Under the pieces are notes generated by a model. The model saw only the letters and a list, made by a program, of their open reading frames with translations. It ran no database searches and was not told the DNA's origin. A DNA stretch of 21,000 nucleotides from Glandiceps talaboti (Eukaryota > Hemichordata > Enteropneusta > Spengelidae). This document shows positions 20,190 to 21,000 of this stretch, piece after piece (position 1 is the stretch's first letter; the number at the start of each line of letters is the position of its first letter). The position numbers were made by a program, and so were the translations under genes. The stretch covers positions 16,616,822-16,637,821 of the forward strand of contig NC_135570.1 of the NCBI RefSeq assembly GCF_964340395.1, given 5' to 3'.

Positions 20190-20538
20190 CTCTGACTTCC
20201 GTTCTAATTTCCATCCCAATCCTTTCATTCCTTTCTCCACCAAATCAACATAGTTGTAATTTCCGAATGGAACTAAAACATTACCAATGGCATTATGCTT
20301 GTGTTGCCTGGCAAAATCGTAAACTGTCATGCGTAATGTAAGTCCTGTCAACTTGTTAGAATCAAAGTGAAAGGAGAACTCTTCATCGTATATTGGATTA
20401 CATGTCCTCCTGGCGACCTTTGACCTTTGTGAAGTCTTCTCATGTGGGAGGACGCAAACTTCGACGAAAGTGTCGTACGTGGTTTCGTTCTGTCCCTTTC
20501 CAGGTAAATCACACGCTCTGTGAAGATTGACTATCAAC
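20190..20538 (-). CDS. Synaptotagmin-family protein, C2A exon
   Basis: 349 bp. The acceptor TTTTTGTACAG lies at 20539-20549. The first base completes a codon split with an upstream exon, 116 codons follow, and the donor is CAGAG|GTAATT after 20190. It encodes a C2A domain: LIVNLHRACDLPG at the start, YDTFVEVCVLP (residues 21-31) in the place of SDPYVK-x-x-L-P, RRTCNPIYDEEFSF (43-56), then LRMTVYDFARQHKHNAIG (68-85). Of the five usual Ca2+ ligands, the loop-1 second Asp (D22) and loop-3 first Asp (D74) are kept. The loop-1 first Asp, the D at 76 (Ala) and the D at 82 (Asn) are lost, so Ca2+ binding is unlikely. It joins in frame to the 17735-17876 and 16605-16912 exons, giving 265 residues of tandem C2 domains. 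The N-terminal membrane anchor and earlier exons are outside the window. Confidence 0.94.
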
Positions 20539-21000
20539 CTGTACAAAAATATGACGTCATTATGTATATATGTCTTAAAGCTTTCTATCTGGTATTGAGT
20601 TCCTACCCGTCCACCCCCCCCCCCCCCGACATCCTAGTATTTTGATTTAGTTACCGACATTGCACATTTTCTTTACTCCTTAAGGTAGGATGCATCTCGG
20701 GTGAAAATTTGCTCAAAATCAAATGTCTTTAATTCTCTTCAAACTTTGACATTTGAAATCTTGTTCTTTGTCCCTTTGAAATAATAAAAAGGTATTTGGA
20801 TTTGATCGCCTTGTTTACAGGGAAATCTTCACTCGTTTAATTTTCCTATTGAGTTCATTTGGCAGCCATATTGGATTCCAAGATGACTTAATATTTATTT
20901 TATTTTTAATTTCTATGTCAAAAATGTTTACCGTGACCCGAATTGTTCATACACATTGATTTTTTTAAAACCGAGAATAGGTTGGAGTTTTCGTGAACAA
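20539..21000 (-). other. Upstream intron of the synaptotagmin-like gene (partial)
   Basis: No further exon was recognised up to the window edge. It holds a perfect CRE palindrome (20552-20559), a poly-C run (about 20614-20628), and a segment starting TTAAGGTAGGATGCATCTCG (about 20680) that may be the end of another dispersed repeat cut by the window. Confidence 0.6.

Overview
The window is nuclear DNA from an animal. It is intron- and repeat-rich, with GT-AG introns, a metazoan synaptotagmin-family gene, a Ly6/uPAR-type secreted or GPI-linked protein exon, a LINE remnant and abundant micro- and minisatellites. The mix of C2 and LU genes, 3-bp TTA-flanked terminal-inverted-repeat elements and a minimal hammerhead motif fits a marine invertebrate (lancelet, hemichordate, mollusc or similar). 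The exact taxon cannot be read from the sequence. Nothing looks bacterial, and I see no tRNA, rRNA or CRISPR.

Layout. 1-1650: a decayed LINE reverse-transcriptase fragment (minus), an old direct duplication around a long (GA)n tract, and the first coding exon of a Ly6/uPAR-like gene (minus, 1327-1551). A (TATGA)n repeat abuts that start codon and a perfect CRE palindrome lies about 210 bp upstream. 1980-2600: (CATA)n, a small foldback, (TA)n and a full hammerhead ribozyme motif on the minus strand. 3000-5850: several short tandem repeats, then a 36-copy 25-bp minisatellite. 6050-8830: long microsatellites, including a 126-bp perfect palindrome built of TACA/TACG/TATG. 9558-9740: nine copies of a 20-bp unit carrying an inverted CCAAT box. 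10297-12936: exactly 55 copies of a 48-bp unit that is open in one frame for 882 codons but contains no ATG. 12937-15317: no recognisable gene.

15318-20538 holds the 3' end of a synaptotagmin-family gene on the minus strand. Three coding exons join in frame to give 265 residues with tandem C2A and C2B domains and a C-terminal WHxL-type ending. Most of the Ca2+-binding aspartates are missing. Two non-autonomous DNA transposons, both with TTA target duplications (PIF/Harbinger-like), sit in this gene's neighbourhood. One (18008-19852) makes up about 80% of the 2.3-kb intron between the C2A and C2B exons. The other (15318-16384) lies about 220 bp past the stop codon. The intronic element contains a 92-bp inverted repeat with a single mismatch, which would form a long hairpin in either transcript.

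The observations most worth following are the hammerhead motif, the intronic transposon with its hairpin, the two related-architecture TTA elements, and the 55-unit array with internal segmental duplication. Function of the 48-bp array as protein is doubtful.
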